Part shown: positions 39,336 through 48,552 of the stretch, in pieces
How positions within the stretch are numbered: position 1 is the stretch's first letter
Layout of the letters: every line of letters starts with the position of its first letter
Assembly: GCA_016191245.1 (NCBI GenBank)
Contig: JACPOY010000006.1
Coordinates: forward strand, 62,001-126,000
Reading direction: 5' to 3'
Source: Gammaproteobacteria bacterium
GTDB taxonomy: Bacteria; Pseudomonadota; Gammaproteobacteria; Berkiellales; Berkiellaceae
Length of the DNA: 64,000 bases
The notes under the pieces: generated by a model
What the model was told of the DNA's origin: nothing
The model's input: only the letters and a program-made list of their open reading frames with translations
The model's database searches: none
Translations under genes and position numbers: made by a program

Positions 39336-39899
39336 TTATAAAACTTCTCTTACTGGCGCAAAACTGCGTCGATGAATAGGAGTTGCACCATATTTTTGTA
39401 ATGCAACCATATGATCTTGCGTACCATAACCTTTATGTTTAGCAAAACCATACTCTGGATATCGTTTATCAAGCACTGTCATTAAGTAATCACGTATGAC
39501 TTTGGCAACAATAGAAGCGGCACTTATTTGCACAACAGTATCATCACCACCAATAATAGCTTGCGATGGCATCTCCAAATAGGGGCAACGATTACCATCA
39601 ACTAAAACCTTATCAGGTCTTACCGCTAAGTTATTAACGGCTCTTTGCATTGCTAATAATGATGCCTGTAGGATGTTAATTTTGTCTATTTCAATGACAG
39701 AGGCAAATCCATAAGCCCAAGCTACTGCATTTTGCTTAATTAATGTGCTTAATTCATTGCGTTTCTTTTCAGATAATTTTTTGGAGTCTCTTAAGCCTGA
39801 AATCTGTTTGGGGTGGATTATTACTGCCACCGCTATCACAGGCCCAGCCAAAGGGCCACGTCCGACTTCATCAACACCAGCCGTTAAAGTCATATTCAC
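39336..39899 (-). CDS. rnhB: Ribonuclease HII
   Basis: The 187-residue RNase HII cuts RNA in RNA-DNA hybrids and at misincorporated ribonucleotides. The start of the domain [15 protein letters not shown] carries the catalytic Asp-Glu; [17 protein letters not shown] and [18 protein letters not shown] carry the others. The length is normal. It lies between lpxB and dnaE as in most gammaproteobacteria, with a structured repeat separating it from the lpxB stop. Confidence 0.96.
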   Translation of the reverse strand: MNMTLTAGVDEVGRGPLAGPVIAVAVIIHPKQISGLRDSKKLSEKKRNELSTLIKQNAVAWAYGFASVIEIDKINILQASLLAMQRAVNNLAVRPDKVLVDGNRCPYLEMPSQAIIGGDDTVVQISAASIVAKVIRDYLMTVLDKRYPEYGFAKHKGYGTQDHMVALQKYGATPIHRRSFAPVREVL

Positions 39900-39908
39900 T
39901 ATCCCTTT

Positions 39909-40035
39909 ATACTCTTTTCAATTTGCTTTTAGGCTAGGCGCCTAGCGAAAGAATCCCCAGGAATGTACGCTTTGGTACATGACTGGGGTGATTGAGTGCT
40001 GGCAACAACGCCTAAAAGCAAATTACTTCGAGTAT
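39909..40035. repeat. Structured palindromic repeat, family 2 copy A
   Basis: Nested inverted repeats: outer ATACTC/GAGTAT, then a perfect 15-bp pair AATTTGCTTTTAGGC (39920-39934) with GCCTAAAAGCAAATT (40010-40024). Inside are a 14-bp palindrome GCTAGGCGCCTAGC and a stem CCCCAG..CTGGGG holding ATGTAC..GTACAT. The right arm supplies the stop codon of lpxB. The core recurs at 58.1 kb. Confidence 0.75.
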
Positions 40036-41162
40036 ATTAATTTTCCTATTGCAGTTGCTGCAGTTTCTCCTGCATTTTTCTTTAATTCAAGATGCATTTT
40101 TTCATAGAAAGCATACTGTTTTTCATTGTCTTTCGGTGAATCCAAAAAGGCTAATAATTGTTGCCCCATTTTCTCGGGTATCACATCGGTTTGAATAAAC
40201 TCTGGCATCACACATTTATTCGCCAATAAATTTGGCAAACCAATATACGGGATCTTAACAATGCGTTTTGCTATAGCAAAGACAAACGGAGACATTTTAT
40301 AAGCTATCACGGTTGGTCTTTTAACTAACATTGCTTGAAGAGAAGCCGTGCCCGAGGCCAATAAAATAGCATCGCTTGCTGCCATAATTGTGGTTGCTTG
40401 CCCTTGAAAAATATTAATATCCAATCCACCTAATTCTTGCAAATAAGCTCTCAATTGTTGCTCACGCATTTCATTAGGACAAGCACTGATAAAGCGAATA
40501 TCGGGATTGCGCTGTAGCATCCATTTCGCTGTTTGAATAAAGTCTTTTGCTAAATATTTAAGTTCCTGAGCCCGAGAACCAGGTAAAAGCGCAACTATTT
40601 TTCCTTCAAGAGGTAAATTGAGCGTTAAGCGGGCTTCCTCTTTATTAGAATGTAGGGGAATGCTATCAGCCAGTGAATGACCGACAAAACAAACTGGAAT
40701 ACCATTTTCCTCAAAAATTCGTTTTTCAAAAGGAAAAATAGTTAACATTAAATCAATTGCTTTTTTAATCGTTTTAATGCGCGATGAACGCCAAGCCCAT
40801 ACCGTTGGACTGACATAATGTACTGTCTTAATGCCTTTCGATTTTAAAACATGTTCTAAGGATAAATTAAAATCTGGCGCGTCAATACCAATGAAAATAT
40901 CCGTTTTTTGATTTAAAAAATGCTGTTTTAAACCTTTACGAATGCGAAGAATTTCAGGTAACCGTTTTAATGGCTCAATAAAACCCATCACAGATAAACG
41001 ATCTAGTGGATATAAGCTTTTGAAGCCTTGCGCTATCATCCGCTTACCACCTATCCCTTCAAAAATCGCATCAGGATAGCGCTTTTTGAGCGCAATTATC
41101 AGCGCTTGCCCCAGGATATCACCAGATTCTTCTCCAGCAACAATCCCTATTTTTAAACCCAT
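40023..41162 (-). CDS. lpxB: Lipid-A-disaccharide synthase
   Basis: The 379-residue GT-B glycosyltransferase joins UDP-diacylglucosamine and lipid X. Key segments are the start IGIVAGEESGDILGQAL, the GFIEPLKRLPEI motif, HYVSPTVWAWRSSR, LLPGSRAQELKYL and LASGTASLQAML. The length is normal. Its start overlaps the lpxA stop by one base (TAATG). Its last codons run into the arm of a dispersed repeat. Confidence 0.97.
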   Translation of the reverse strand: MGLKIGIVAGEESGDILGQALIIALKKRYPDAIFEGIGGKRMIAQGFKSLYPLDRLSVMGFIEPLKRLPEILRIRKGLKQHFLNQKTDIFIGIDAPDFNLSLEHVLKSKGIKTVHYVSPTVWAWRSSRIKTIKKAIDLMLTIFPFEKRIFEENGIPVCFVGHSLADSIPLHSNKEEARLTLNLPLEGKIVALLPGSRAQELKYLAKDFIQTAKWMLQRNPDIRFISACPNEMREQQLRAYLQELGGLDINIFQGQATTIMAASDAILLASGTASLQAMLVKRPTVIAYKMSPFVFAIAKRIVKIPYIGLPNLLANKCVMPEFIQTDVIPEKMGQQLLAFLDSPKDNEKQYAFYEKMHLELKKNAGETAATAIGKLIYSK

Positions 41163-41932
41163 TAACGAATAATACCGCGTGTTGATTTTTTGATAAAATC
41201 AATCAGCATAGGAATATGGCGACATTCTGGAATCATGGCTTCAAGTTTATGCACCGCATCTTCAAGAGTAAGCCCTTGACGATAAAGTGTTTTATAGGCG
41301 CGCTTTAATACCACTATCTCTTCTGAAGTAAATTGACGTCTTTTTAAACCCTCTACATTTAAGCCATAAGCTTGAGCAAGGTTTCCTGATACCATAATGA
41401 ATGGAATGACGTCCTTCACTACCATACTGCCACCAGCACAAAAACAGTAACTGCCAATGTTGGTAAATTGATGAACTCCAACAAACCCGCCCAAATTTGC
41501 ATAATCATCGACGGTAACATGACCGGCTAAAGATGCATTATTTGAAAAAGTTGTGTTATTACCTACCATACAATCATGAGCAATATGAACGTAAGCCATA
41601 AAAAGATTGTCATTACCAATCTTTGTTAAACCGCCACCAGGCACTGTTCCTCTTGATACAGTCGTACATTCTCTGAATATATTATTATCACCAATCTCAA
41701 GTCTGGTTGGCTCACCTGCGTATTTTTTATCTTGAGGCGCTTCGCCAATCGATGCAAATTGGTAAATTCTATTGTTGCGACCAATTTTGGTGGGACCATT
41801 CACAACAACGTGTGGACCAATCCAAGTACCTTCGCCAATTTCTACATTTGGGCCAATGATTGCATAGGGAGAAATTTCCACATTGGCAGCAATTTTAGCG
41901 CTTTTATCAATAATAGCTTTATCTGAAATCAC
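41162..41932 (-). CDS. lpxA: UDP-N-acetylglucosamine O-acyltransferase
   Basis: The 256-residue left-handed beta-helix enzyme catalyses the first step of lipid A synthesis. Hexapeptide repeats fill the first ~190 residues (ISPYAIIGPNVEIGEG and onward). The catalytic His lies in VHIAHDCMVGNN, and HQFTNIGSYCF follows. The helical C-terminal domain contains LKRRQFTSEEI. The length is close to E. coli's 262. It overlaps fabZ and lpxB at its ends. Confidence 0.97.
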   Translation of the reverse strand: MISDKAIIDKSAKIAANVEISPYAIIGPNVEIGEGTWIGPHVVVNGPTKIGRNNRIYQFASIGEAPQDKKYAGEPTRLEIGDNNIFRECTTVSRGTVPGGGLTKIGNDNLFMAYVHIAHDCMVGNNTTFSNNASLAGHVTVDDYANLGGFVGVHQFTNIGSYCFCAGGSMVVKDVIPFIMVSGNLAQAYGLNVEGLKRRQFTSEEIVVLKRAYKTLYRQGLTLEDAVHKLEAMIPECRHIPMLIDFIKKSTRGIIR

Positions 41933-42387
41933 TGACTCACTTCCCTCATCGCACTTAATATATCAACCGAGCAAACGATCTTACCTTCAACCGTTGCCTC
42001 ACCGTGAATTTTCCAAAAATTAGCTTTATGGCCGGTGATTTCAACATTTAAAACCATTTGATCACCTGGTATCACCATTTGCTTAAATTTGGCGTTATCG
42101 ATGCCTGCGAGAAAAAATATATGCTCGGCAGGACTACTTTTTGTTTTGGTATAAGCTAGTATGGCACCAGCTTGCGCTAATGCTTCTGTAATGAGTACAC
42201 CTGGCATTACTGCGTTTTCAGGAAAATGTCCCATAAAGCATGGCTCATTAGCCGTTACATTCTTAATTGCTCTGAGTGCCATCTCATTATAATCGAGTAC
42301 TCTATCAACCATTAAGAAGGGATAACGATGCGGTAGTAACTTAATTATCTCGTGGATAGTTAAAGTCTTGTTAGCTTCCGACAACAC
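41929..42387 (-). CDS. fabZ: 3-hydroxyacyl-ACP dehydratase FabZ
   Basis: The 152-residue hotdog enzyme dehydrates 3-hydroxyacyl-ACP in fatty acid synthesis. The start region LPHRYPFLMVDRV and the active-site segment GHFPENAVMPGVLITEALAQ (His and Glu) are intact. The enzyme draws on the same 3-hydroxyacyl-ACP pool used by LpxA and LpxD, the reason commonly given for this clustering. It overlaps lpxA by four bases and lies two bases after lpxD. Confidence 0.97.
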   Translation of the reverse strand: MLSEANKTLTIHEIIKLLPHRYPFLMVDRVLDYNEMALRAIKNVTANEPCFMGHFPENAVMPGVLITEALAQAGAILAYTKTKSSPAEHIFFLAGIDNAKFKQMVIPGDQMVLNVEITGHKANFWKIHGEATVEGKIVCSVDILSAMREVSQ

Positions 42388-42389
42388 TC

Positions 42390-43451
42390 CTAAGCCTCCT
42401 TCAACTTTCTTTCTAATTCAAATAAACGCATTGCCAATTCATCAAGCTGATGAAAACGAACTAAATTTCGCTTCCATGTTTTCATATCCGTCGTTGTGAT
42501 CCCTGAGGCATAAGCTCCTGGCTCTGATATCGATTGACCTACATTTGAGCTTCCAACAAGGTTCACAAAATCACCAATTTGAATATGCCCGACAATATTG
42601 GTTCCACCACCAATGAGACAATGCCTACCAATAACTGCGCTTCCAGCAATACCACAACAAGCTGCAATTGCTGTTCCATCACCAATTTTAACGTTATGAC
42701 CAATTTGAATCAGATTATCTAAAATGACATCATTTCCAATTTCAGTATTTTCTATCGCACCTCTATCAATGGTTGTATTGGCGCCAATTTCAACTCTTGC
42801 ACCAATCTTTACACCACCAATTTGGCCTACTTTTAACCATTTATCTTTATTTTTAGCAAAGCCAAATCCATCGCTTCCAATAACGACTCCTGAGTGAATA
42901 TTGCAGTCTTGTCCAATATGACAATGATGGTAAATACAGACATTTGAATTTAAGACTGTGCCTTCACCTATTTCACAATCATCACCAATAAAACAACCTG
43001 CTTGCAAAATAACATTGGCACTAATTTTTACCCGCTCTCCAATCACACAATTGGGGCCAATAAAAGTTTGTGGATGTATTTGCGCGCTTTTAGCGATTGT
43101 TGCTGAGTGATGATGCTGTGGCTGAATTGAAACCGTAGGAAATAACAGCTCAATTACTTTTGCAAAAACCAATTTAGGATCAGTGCTTATCAATGCTGCA
43201 TTCACATGGAACGCACTCACTTCATTAGCGGTTAAAATGACTGCAGACGCTTTTGTCGTCGGTATAAATTTACGATATTTTGCTTCGGCAACAAAGGCAA
43301 TTTCGCCTTCTTTAGCATGAGAAATTGTGCCTACGCCAGCAATCCTAATATTAGGATCACCGTGCAACGTCGCGCCTGTTTGTTCTGCAAGCTCCCCCAA
43401 ACTTAATGTTTGAGGGGTGTTTGCATTCGTTCTTGTTTTTATCAATTGCAT
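42390..43451 (-). CDS. lpxD: UDP-3-O-acylglucosamine N-acyltransferase
   Basis: The 353-residue enzyme adds the amide-linked acyl chain in lipid A synthesis. The N-terminal uridine-binding domain (SLGELAEQTGATLHGDPNIRI) precedes a long hexapeptide beta-helix (from about 115). The active-site His lies in LIQIGHNVKIGD, and GSDGFGFAKNKDKWLK is typical. The length is somewhat over E. coli's 341. It lies five bases after skp. Confidence 0.97.
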   Translation of the reverse strand: MQLIKTRTNANTPQTLSLGELAEQTGATLHGDPNIRIAGVGTISHAKEGEIAFVAEAKYRKFIPTTKASAVILTANEVSAFHVNAALISTDPKLVFAKVIELLFPTVSIQPQHHHSATIAKSAQIHPQTFIGPNCVIGERVKISANVILQAGCFIGDDCEIGEGTVLNSNVCIYHHCHIGQDCNIHSGVVIGSDGFGFAKNKDKWLKVGQIGGVKIGARVEIGANTTIDRGAIENTEIGNDVILDNLIQIGHNVKIGDGTAIAACCGIAGSAVIGRHCLIGGGTNIVGHIQIGDFVNLVGSSNVGQSISEPGAYASGITTTDMKTWKRNLVRFHQLDELAMRLFELERKLKEA

Positions 43452-43456
43452 TTCTT

Positions 43457-43978
43457 TTACGCTTGTGGCGCTATTGCTTTAACGACTTTGTCAGTAACAT
43501 CAACAGTCTTTGCAGCATAGGGGACCACTTCTTTATGGATAATTAAATCGTATTTTTCTTTTTTCGCTAAATCGTCAACAACAACATTGATGCGATCCAT
43601 GATTTTTTTCATTTCTTCTTGCTGACGCATAGCGGCATCTTCACGAAATTCAGATTGCATATGTTGTAATTCACGTTGACCGGCAACAACATCTTTTTCT
43701 AATTTTGATTTTTCAGCTTCGCTCATCACGGCGCTGTTTCTTTGTAATTTTTCTGCTTTTTCTTTTAAAGTTTTTTCAGCAGTAATAATTTTTTCTTCTC
43801 TTGTTTTAAATTCTTTCTTTAATTTTTCCATTGCTTCTTTAGCTTGTGGCGCTGAATTAACAATGGTTCTCATATCAATGACACCAATCTTGAGCGCATC
43901 AGCCGCAAAAGATTGCAAAGGTAAAGCACTTGCCACAACAAAACTCAATGCTAATAATGATTTGCGTAAATTTTTCAC
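43457..43978 (-). CDS. skp: Periplasmic chaperone Skp/OmpH
   Basis: The 173-residue periplasmic chaperone escorts unfolded outer membrane proteins to BamA. A signal peptide is visible (KNLRKSLLALSFVVASA, cut near SFAAD). The IGVIDMRTIVNSAPQAK start of the body, the long coiled-coil tentacles (EKTLKEKAEKLQRNSAV) and the terminal beta segment follow. The frame is open to 44053, but the GTG at 43978 is preferred: it has AGGAG seven bases upstream and puts the signal peptide first. It follows bamA by 16 bases. Confidence 0.93.
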   Translation of the reverse strand: MKNLRKSLLALSFVVASALPLQSFAADALKIGVIDMRTIVNSAPQAKEAMEKLKKEFKTREEKIITAEKTLKEKAEKLQRNSAVMSEAEKSKLEKDVVAGQRELQHMQSEFREDAAMRQQEEMKKIMDRINVVVDDLAKKEKYDLIIHKEVVPYAAKTVDVTDKVVKAIAPQA

Positions 43979-43994
43979 AATGATTCTCCTAAAA

Positions 43995-46310
43995 CTAATA
44001 AACTGTTCCAAACGTAAATGAAAATTTCTGTATTTTATCGCCATCATGTTCATTCAATGGTGTTGCTAAACTAAACACTAAAGGCGCAATCGGTGACATC
44101 CAAGTTAACGACAACCCTGTGGAAAAACGTAAGCCAGTAGGATTACGGGACAACAAAGGATTCACTAAGCTTGTTGTATTTTGTAAATCGTAAACCTGTC
44201 CACCATCCACAAACCAAGAAAGTCGAACAGCTCGTGTTTCTGGTGCAATTAGGTTTGGTAACACTAAACCTGTTGTTGCTGTTACCAAGAAATTACCACC
44301 AAATGGGTTATTCAATGAATCTCTTGGTCCTAAACTGCTTTCTTCATAACCACGTACCGTACGCGAGCCACCTGCAAAAAAGTTTTTATAAAACGGCAAG
44401 CTTTCGGTTTTTTCATAACCAGTACCATACCCCAAGGTTCCACCAGTTGTGAAGATAAACCCATAACCTAAGCTTCGATACCATTGGAGATTATAAGTTA
44501 AACGACAATATTGTAAATCTGAACCAGGCACAGAGATAGTAAAACCTGCTGCTTGTTGTAAACCATTTTCAGGAAAAACATAACGATCAAATGTGTTATG
44601 TATCCAACCTGCCGCAAGCGTAACTTCGTTGCTCTGGTTACCATTGGTATTCACAAAGTTGGATATCTCAAGTGGAACAGAATTTCCCACCTTTAATTCT
44701 GTGGATTGGAAACCATAACCAAAAGTTAATCTGTCAACGGGTGACATTGGTAAACCGTAGCTGACATTGGCGCCAAAGGCATCGGTTGTATAACTTGTGA
44801 TACTGGTTGATTTACCGAGATCTGTTTTACTATAAAAAAGATTAAACCCGCGGCTCATACCATCAATTGTATAGTACGGATTGTTATAGGCCATGCTGTA
44901 GGTAGTATAAGCTCTGCTATTGTTAAAACTTAAATCGATGCTTTTACCTGTACCCATAAAATTGCGGTTACTGATATTGGCATTAAACAGTAAACCATCC
45001 ACATCTGAATAACCTACCCCCCCACCCAATTGACCTGCCGATGCTTCCTCAAGGGTATACAATACATCGACTTGATCGGTGGTTCCGGCTACAGGTCGCA
45101 GATCAACTTTTACTTCAGTAAAATATCCCGTTCGATTTAAACGAGCTCTTGAATCTTCAACATTCTTTGTATTGACTGGCGCGCTTTCCATTTGAATAAT
45201 TTCACGACGTACGACTTCGTCTTTGGTTTTCGTGTTACCTTCAAATAAAACACGTCGAACATATATTCTATTGCCTGGTTCAACATAAAAAGTGAGTCTT
45301 ACTTTGAGATCACCTTCTTGTATTTCAGGTACAGGATTAACTTTTGCAAAGGCATAACCTTCTTGCCCCAATCTATCTGTTAATGCCTTAACAATAGCGG
45401 CTACTTTTGCTCGGGAGAAAACTTCGCCTACTTCTAATTTAATAATGGGCATTAATTCTTGTTCAGATAATATTGTATCCCCTGATAACTGAAATCCACC
45501 CAAAGTGAATTGCTCACCTTCTTCAAGGTTAATCGTAATAAAAATATCTTGTTTATCAGGTGTAATAGATACTTGCGTTGAAATGATTCGAAAATTGAGG
45601 TAACCACGATCGAGATAATGGGTTCGCAGTGTTTCTAAATCTGCCCCTAATTTTTGTTTATCATACTGATCAGATTTTGTAATCCAACTCAAAGGATTCG
45701 AGGGAGCAAGCGTAAATGTACTTAACAAATCTGGTGTCGAAAATTTTCTGTTACCTACAATATTGATTGCTTTAATGCGAGCAGCCTGACCTTCATCAAT
45801 CGTGATACTCAGATTCACGCGATTATGTTTTTGTTGTTCTACGGTAGTTTCAACTTTTACCGCATACTTCCCATGACTAAAATAAAGGCGCTCTAATTCA
45901 TTACGAACTTGCTCTAGGATAGAGCGATCGAATACGTAACCTTCTGTTAACCCCGCGCTTTTAAGCGTCGACATTAAACTGTCTGTGGGTATATCTTTAT
46001 TGCCAGAAACAACAATCTTACCAATGGTTGGTCTTTCAGTTACCTTAATTACCAATACATTGTTATCTCTTTCTAATTGGATGTCTTGAAAAAATCCAGT
46101 TTCAAATAATGCTTTTAATGCATCTGATGTTCTTGATTCAGATAATTCTTCACCCACATGGATAGGTAAATAATTTAGAACCGTCCCTTCGGTGATTCTT
46201 TGTAAACCCTCTATCCGAATATCTTTTACGACAAAAGATTCTAGAGCGTGCGCTGAAATGGCACAATGTGAAGCTAAAACAGCAAGAGCAACCAACCAAC
46301 GATTCTTCAT
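43995..46310 (-). CDS. bamA: Outer membrane assembly factor BamA
   Basis: The 771-residue Omp85 protein has a signal peptide (cut near AHALE), five POTRA domains (about 24-420) and a C-terminal 16-strand barrel with the VRGYEESSLGPRD loop motif. It inserts beta-barrel proteins into the outer membrane. The last residue is Tyr rather than the usual Phe or Trp, but is still aromatic. In most relatives rseP directly precedes bamA; here an RRM gene and repeats intervene. Confidence 0.97.
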   Translation of the reverse strand: MKNRWLVALAVLASHCAISAHALESFVVKDIRIEGLQRITEGTVLNYLPIHVGEELSESRTSDALKALFETGFFQDIQLERDNNVLVIKVTERPTIGKIVVSGNKDIPTDSLMSTLKSAGLTEGYVFDRSILEQVRNELERLYFSHGKYAVKVETTVEQQKHNRVNLSITIDEGQAARIKAINIVGNRKFSTPDLLSTFTLAPSNPLSWITKSDQYDKQKLGADLETLRTHYLDRGYLNFRIISTQVSITPDKQDIFITINLEEGEQFTLGGFQLSGDTILSEQELMPIIKLEVGEVFSRAKVAAIVKALTDRLGQEGYAFAKVNPVPEIQEGDLKVRLTFYVEPGNRIYVRRVLFEGNTKTKDEVVRREIIQMESAPVNTKNVEDSRARLNRTGYFTEVKVDLRPVAGTTDQVDVLYTLEEASAGQLGGGVGYSDVDGLLFNANISNRNFMGTGKSIDLSFNNSRAYTTYSMAYNNPYYTIDGMSRGFNLFYSKTDLGKSTSITSYTTDAFGANVSYGLPMSPVDRLTFGYGFQSTELKVGNSVPLEISNFVNTNGNQSNEVTLAAGWIHNTFDRYVFPENGLQQAAGFTISVPGSDLQYCRLTYNLQWYRSLGYGFIFTTGGTLGYGTGYEKTESLPFYKNFFAGGSRTVRGYEESSLGPRDSLNNPFGGNFLVTATTGLVLPNLIAPETRAVRLSWFVDGGQVYDLQNTTSLVNPLLSRNPTGLRFSTGLSLTWMSPIAPLVFSLATPLNEHDGDKIQKFSFTFGTVY

Positions 46311-46478
46311 ATCTGTATTTTTACTTATTTATAGTACTTATTTTCAGGCGCGCGCACATCTGGCGCAGCCGCCATACTAACACAGCACAAAATAAATTGA
46401 AGTCTTCGCAAGCTTAGAAACCAAATTAATTGCACTATTCTGGTCCCTCTCTTCTTCCACTCTTGTCTCTTGTCTCTT

Positions 46479-46580
46479 GTCCCCTCTCCCCTTGCGGGAG
46501 AAGGTTAGGATGAGGGGAATTTAAATCTTAAAATTTTACACCCCTCACCCTCGCCCTCTCCCGCAAGGGAGAGGGGATAA
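46479..46580. repeat. GC-rich dispersed palindromic repeat, copy 4 (two-arm)
   Basis: The left arm CCCCTCTCCCCTTGCGGGAG and the right arm CTCTCCCGCAAGGGAGAGG are inverted with an AT-rich spacer of about 30 bases. It lies between bamA and the RRM protein gene, next to a tRNA 3' fragment. Confidence 0.85.
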
Positions 46581-46582
46581 GA

Positions 46583-46615
46583 TGGCGTCCCCACTAGGAC
46601 TTGAACCCATGACCA
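46583..46615 (-). pseudogene. tRNA 3'-end remnant (Glu-like)
   Basis: On the minus strand the sequence ends GTGGGGACGCCA, preceded by GGGTTCAAGTCC. This corresponds to the T-arm and 3' acceptor strand with encoded CCA. The acceptor strand resembles tRNA-Glu (ends AGGGGACGCCA in E. coli). No anticodon arm or 5' half is found upstream, where a protein gene terminator begins instead, and the T-stem is imperfect. It is therefore a fragment, not a working gene. Confidence 0.55.
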
Positions 46616-46638
46616 CAATTTATGTTATTCAACCCAAT

Positions 46639-46668
46639 AAAAAAGGGCCCTGTTTCCAGAGCCCTTTT
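46639..46668 (-). terminator. Intrinsic terminator of the RRM gene
   Basis: On the minus strand AAAAGGGCTCTG pairs with CAGGGCCCTTTT (plus 46657-46668 and 46641-46652) with loop GAAA and one wobble, followed by a run of T. Confidence 0.9.
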
Positions 46669-46701
46669 CAGACGATATAAAAGTGATCTTACGCTAAGTG
46701 A

Positions 46702-47004
46702 CTACCAGCGAGATTCACCTCTACGGCCACCGCCTGCTCCACCACTACCTCCGGTAGCTTTGCGCTCTAGCGCAAACTTCACAACTACCTTACGGCCTCC
46801 AATCTCTTGCCCGTCGAGCTTCAAAGCGCCTTCAGCGCTTTTTGCATCAGCAAAAGTAATGAAAGCGAAGCCACGAGGACGGCCAGTAACGCGGTCTTTA
46901 GGGAATGCGATATCAGTTATTTCCCCAAATTCTGCGAAAGACTGACGTAAGGAAGCTTCATCAAGAGAGTAGCTTAGATTGCCAACATAAATTTTGTTTT
47001 GCAT
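46702..47004 (-). CDS. Single-RRM RNA-binding protein with Gly/Arg tail
   Basis: The protein has 100 residues. One RNA recognition motif covers about 1-80, with RNP2 KIYVGNLSY and RNP1 GRPRGFAFITF. A Gly/Ser/Arg tail (GGSGGAGGGRRGESRW) follows. Bacterial proteins of this type bind single-stranded RNA and are often cold-induced. The ATG at 47004 is preferred over the longer frame to 47025 because it gives the canonical MQNKIYVGNL start. It has its own terminator and sits between rseP and bamA, an unusual place. Confidence 0.9.
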   Translation of the reverse strand: MQNKIYVGNLSYSLDEASLRQSFAEFGEITDIAFPKDRVTGRPRGFAFITFADAKSAEGALKLDGQEIGGRKVVVKFALERKATGGSGGAGGGRRGESRW

Positions 47005-47184
47005 AAAAATTTCCAAAAGATACAAAAAGTTAAAACAATGCTAATTAGACATTGGACCTAAAGAGGGTTCTTACTTCTAGGGAATAACGTCACTTAGCAA
47101 GAACATTATAACGCAGACAATCGAAGATTGATAACAATTACACCTTAATTTGACCAGCGATTGCAAAAAATAGACGTAAGGTCA

Positions 47185-48543
47185 TCAAAATAGACGCAAT
47201 AAGTCGTTATAGAACGCTATTGTCATGAGGAAAAGCAAAAGCAGCATCCCTATTTTAAAGCTGAACATTTGAACTTTTTCTGAAACAGGGCGTCTTGTGA
47301 TGATTTCAATGACATAATATAAGAGGTGGCCACCATCTAAAACTGGAATAGGCAATAGATTCAATACACCAAGACTGATGCTAATGAGGGCTAAAAAACT
47401 TAAATAGTATTGTATACCAACAATAACGCTCGCTCCGGCGCCTTGTGCAATGGTAATGGGCCCACTTAACGTACGAAGTCCAATGTCACCAATAATCATT
47501 TTGCCAATAATCCTAAAACTCAGCATTGTGTAATCATAAGTTTTTTGTGTTGCAGCAAATAAGGCTTGGATTGGATTTAATCGCTCCAATCGCTGCAAGG
47601 AATCAGGCAATTTTTCAGTTTTGACGACTAATCCAACAAAGCCAACAATTTCACCATTTGCATTTTCTTTTGCGCGCGGAATAAGAACGAGTGTTATCTC
47701 TTTTTCTTGTCGCTTTAGAACAACATTGAGTGATTGATTGATGCTAACAGTAGTCACATCAACAAAATCTTTCCATTGCGTAACGGGTTTTCCATTCACT
47801 TGAGTGATGACATCACCTGGTAAAATCCCTGCTATCTCGGCAGGTTCATTACTGATTATCTCAAGAATGACGGGAGGAATTGGCGGTATATAGGGTTCAA
47901 TTCCTAATCCATGCGTAAGATCAGGTCTGGAACCTTTAAATTCCCAGTTGCTTATTTGAAGAACATGGGATTTCACTGGATTGTTAGGCTGTTTAGTTTC
48001 AATCTCAAGTTGATCTTTATCACCAAGGCGATTCATCAACTGCTTAGCAACTTGCCCCCAAGTGCGGGTGGGTTGGTGATCAACAGAAATAATTTCATCT
48101 TTTGCAACGATGCCTGCTTTATCTGCAATAGAACCAGGTTTGACTTCTCCAACAATAGGAATAGCACCTGCTATCCCTATCATGAACATTAACCAATAGG
48201 CAAAGATGGCAAACAATAAATTAAATGCAGGTCCAGCCAAGACAATGATAAACCTAGCCCAAACTGATTTTCGATTAAAAGTATAATCTAATTCTTCAAC
48301 AGGAACCGCCCCTTCTCGCTCATCTAGCATTTTGACATAGCCGCCTAGAGGGATCGCAGCTATCACATACTCTGTGCCATGTTTATCTTTGCAAGACCAC
48401 AACGATTTTCCAAACCCGACGGAAAATCTTAATACCTTTACCCCACATGCGCGTGCAACAATAAAATGACCAAATTCATGAAAAGTAACCAAAATACCAA
48501 TGGCGACAATAAAAGCTAAAATGGAGATTAAAAAGGTACTCAT
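47185..48543 (-). CDS. rseP: Site-2 protease RseP
   Basis: The 452-residue inner membrane zinc protease has the active site HEFGH (22-26). Two PDZ regions lie in the periplasmic part (around 120-190 and 220-280, with PAEIAGILPGDVI). The C-terminal LLPIPVLDGGHLLYY holds the third zinc ligand Asp. It cleaves anti-sigma factor RseA-type substrates within the membrane and so links envelope stress to sigma E. Its distance to dxr upstream is short; downstream the RRM gene breaks its usual link to bamA. Confidence 0.96.
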   Translation of the reverse strand: MSTFLISILAFIVAIGILVTFHEFGHFIVARACGVKVLRFSVGFGKSLWSCKDKHGTEYVIAAIPLGGYVKMLDEREGAVPVEELDYTFNRKSVWARFIIVLAGPAFNLLFAIFAYWLMFMIGIAGAIPIVGEVKPGSIADKAGIVAKDEIISVDHQPTRTWGQVAKQLMNRLGDKDQLEIETKQPNNPVKSHVLQISNWEFKGSRPDLTHGLGIEPYIPPIPPVILEIISNEPAEIAGILPGDVITQVNGKPVTQWKDFVDVTTVSINQSLNVVLKRQEKEITLVLIPRAKENANGEIVGFVGLVVKTEKLPDSLQRLERLNPIQALFAATQKTYDYTMLSFRIIGKMIIGDIGLRTLSGPITIAQGAGASVIVGIQYYLSFLALISISLGVLNLLPIPVLDGGHLLYYVIEIITRRPVSEKVQMFSFKIGMLLLLFLMTIAFYNDLLRLF

Positions 48544-48552
48544 AAATAATTT

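Noticed and set aside
46583..46615. Complete tRNA gene
   Set aside because: Only the T-arm and 3' acceptor strand are present; no anticodon or D-arm lies upstream, where a terminator hairpin starts instead.
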